From contig NZ_FMUR01000019.1 of NCBI RefSeq assembly GCF_900101605.1, forward strand, positions 23,586-87,585: a stretch of DNA of 64,000 nt. Reading direction: 5' to 3'. Position numbers and translations under genes: made by a program. A model generated the notes under the pieces. The model worked only from the letters and a program-made list of their open reading frames with translations, searched no databases and was not told the origin of the DNA. The DNA is from Butyrivibrio hungatei. GTDB taxonomy: Bacteria; Bacillota; Clostridia; Lachnospirales; Lachnospiraceae. Of the stretch, positions 63,937 through 64,000 are shown in pieces (position 1 is the first letter of the stretch; each line of letters starts with the position of its first letter).

Positions 63937-64000
63937 AAAAAAATAAGTGCAGATGTCAGAGTTAATTACTCTCTAACAACTACACTTTTATGGTACTAAA

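Overview
The window is bacterial, moderately AT-rich and densely packed. Its content points to an anaerobic, carbohydrate-degrading member of the Lachnospiraceae (Butyrivibrio-like): a complete six-gene Rnf complex, a YesM/AraC-type two-component pair next to a sugar ABC importer, an HPr-like protein without the active-site histidine, a T-box in front of valS, and secreted GH53 galactanase and PL9 pectate lyase. Genus is inferred from style and content only. No rRNA, tRNA or CRISPR array was seen.

Layout. 1-8.2 kb: 3' end of addA, a GH53 galactanase lipoprotein, a Ktr/Trk potassium uptake pair, asnA, hflX and a thiamine ECF S-component. 8.4-13.4 kb: an HPr-like protein, a Rad3/DinG-type helicase with an N-terminal nuclease-like region, and a TPR-GGDEF diguanylate cyclase. 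13.4-23 kb: histidine kinase, AraC-type response regulator, ECF-like membrane protein, lipoprotein and a complete sugar ABC importer, all on the + strand and plausibly one sensing/uptake island. 23-32 kb: an accessory stretch with a Pro-tRNA editing protein, an orphan VapB-like antitoxin, an 1814-residue RHS protein with an overlapping candidate immunity gene and relic coding fragments, and a lipoprotein. 32-48 kb: housekeeping genes (T-box/valS, folC, TPR proteins, MBOAT/SGNH acylation pair, ridA, TetR and RpiR regulators, flavoprotein, cmk-ispH-rpsA). 48-57.6 kb: PL9 pectate lyase, cheR, an RNase H-like exonuclease and rnfCDGEAB. 58-61.8 kb: a two-permease ABC exporter operon with a terminal ArsR-type regulator and an operator-like palindrome at its promoter. 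61.8-64 kb: a 615-bp near-complete palindrome followed by an IS110-family transposase.

Functional links. GH53 and PL9 release galactan and pectin fragments outside the cell; the kinase/regulator pair may control the adjacent importer. Rnf couples ferredoxin oxidation to NAD reduction and ion pumping. The RHS protein plus the small membrane protein look like a contact-dependent toxin/immunity locus with turnover debris behind it.

The most unusual object is the 615-bp palindrome at 61781-62395. Its arms pair over about 200 bp in blocks separated by small internal loops. It has a mini-hairpin on each arm at the same height, outer ends that resemble an intrinsic terminator, and TAAGATA flanking both sides. 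It could be a giant fold-back mobile element, a very long structured RNA or terminator, or both. Start codons were chosen from Shine-Dalgarno positions and family lengths; promoters are pattern calls from -35/-10 spacing and are untested.
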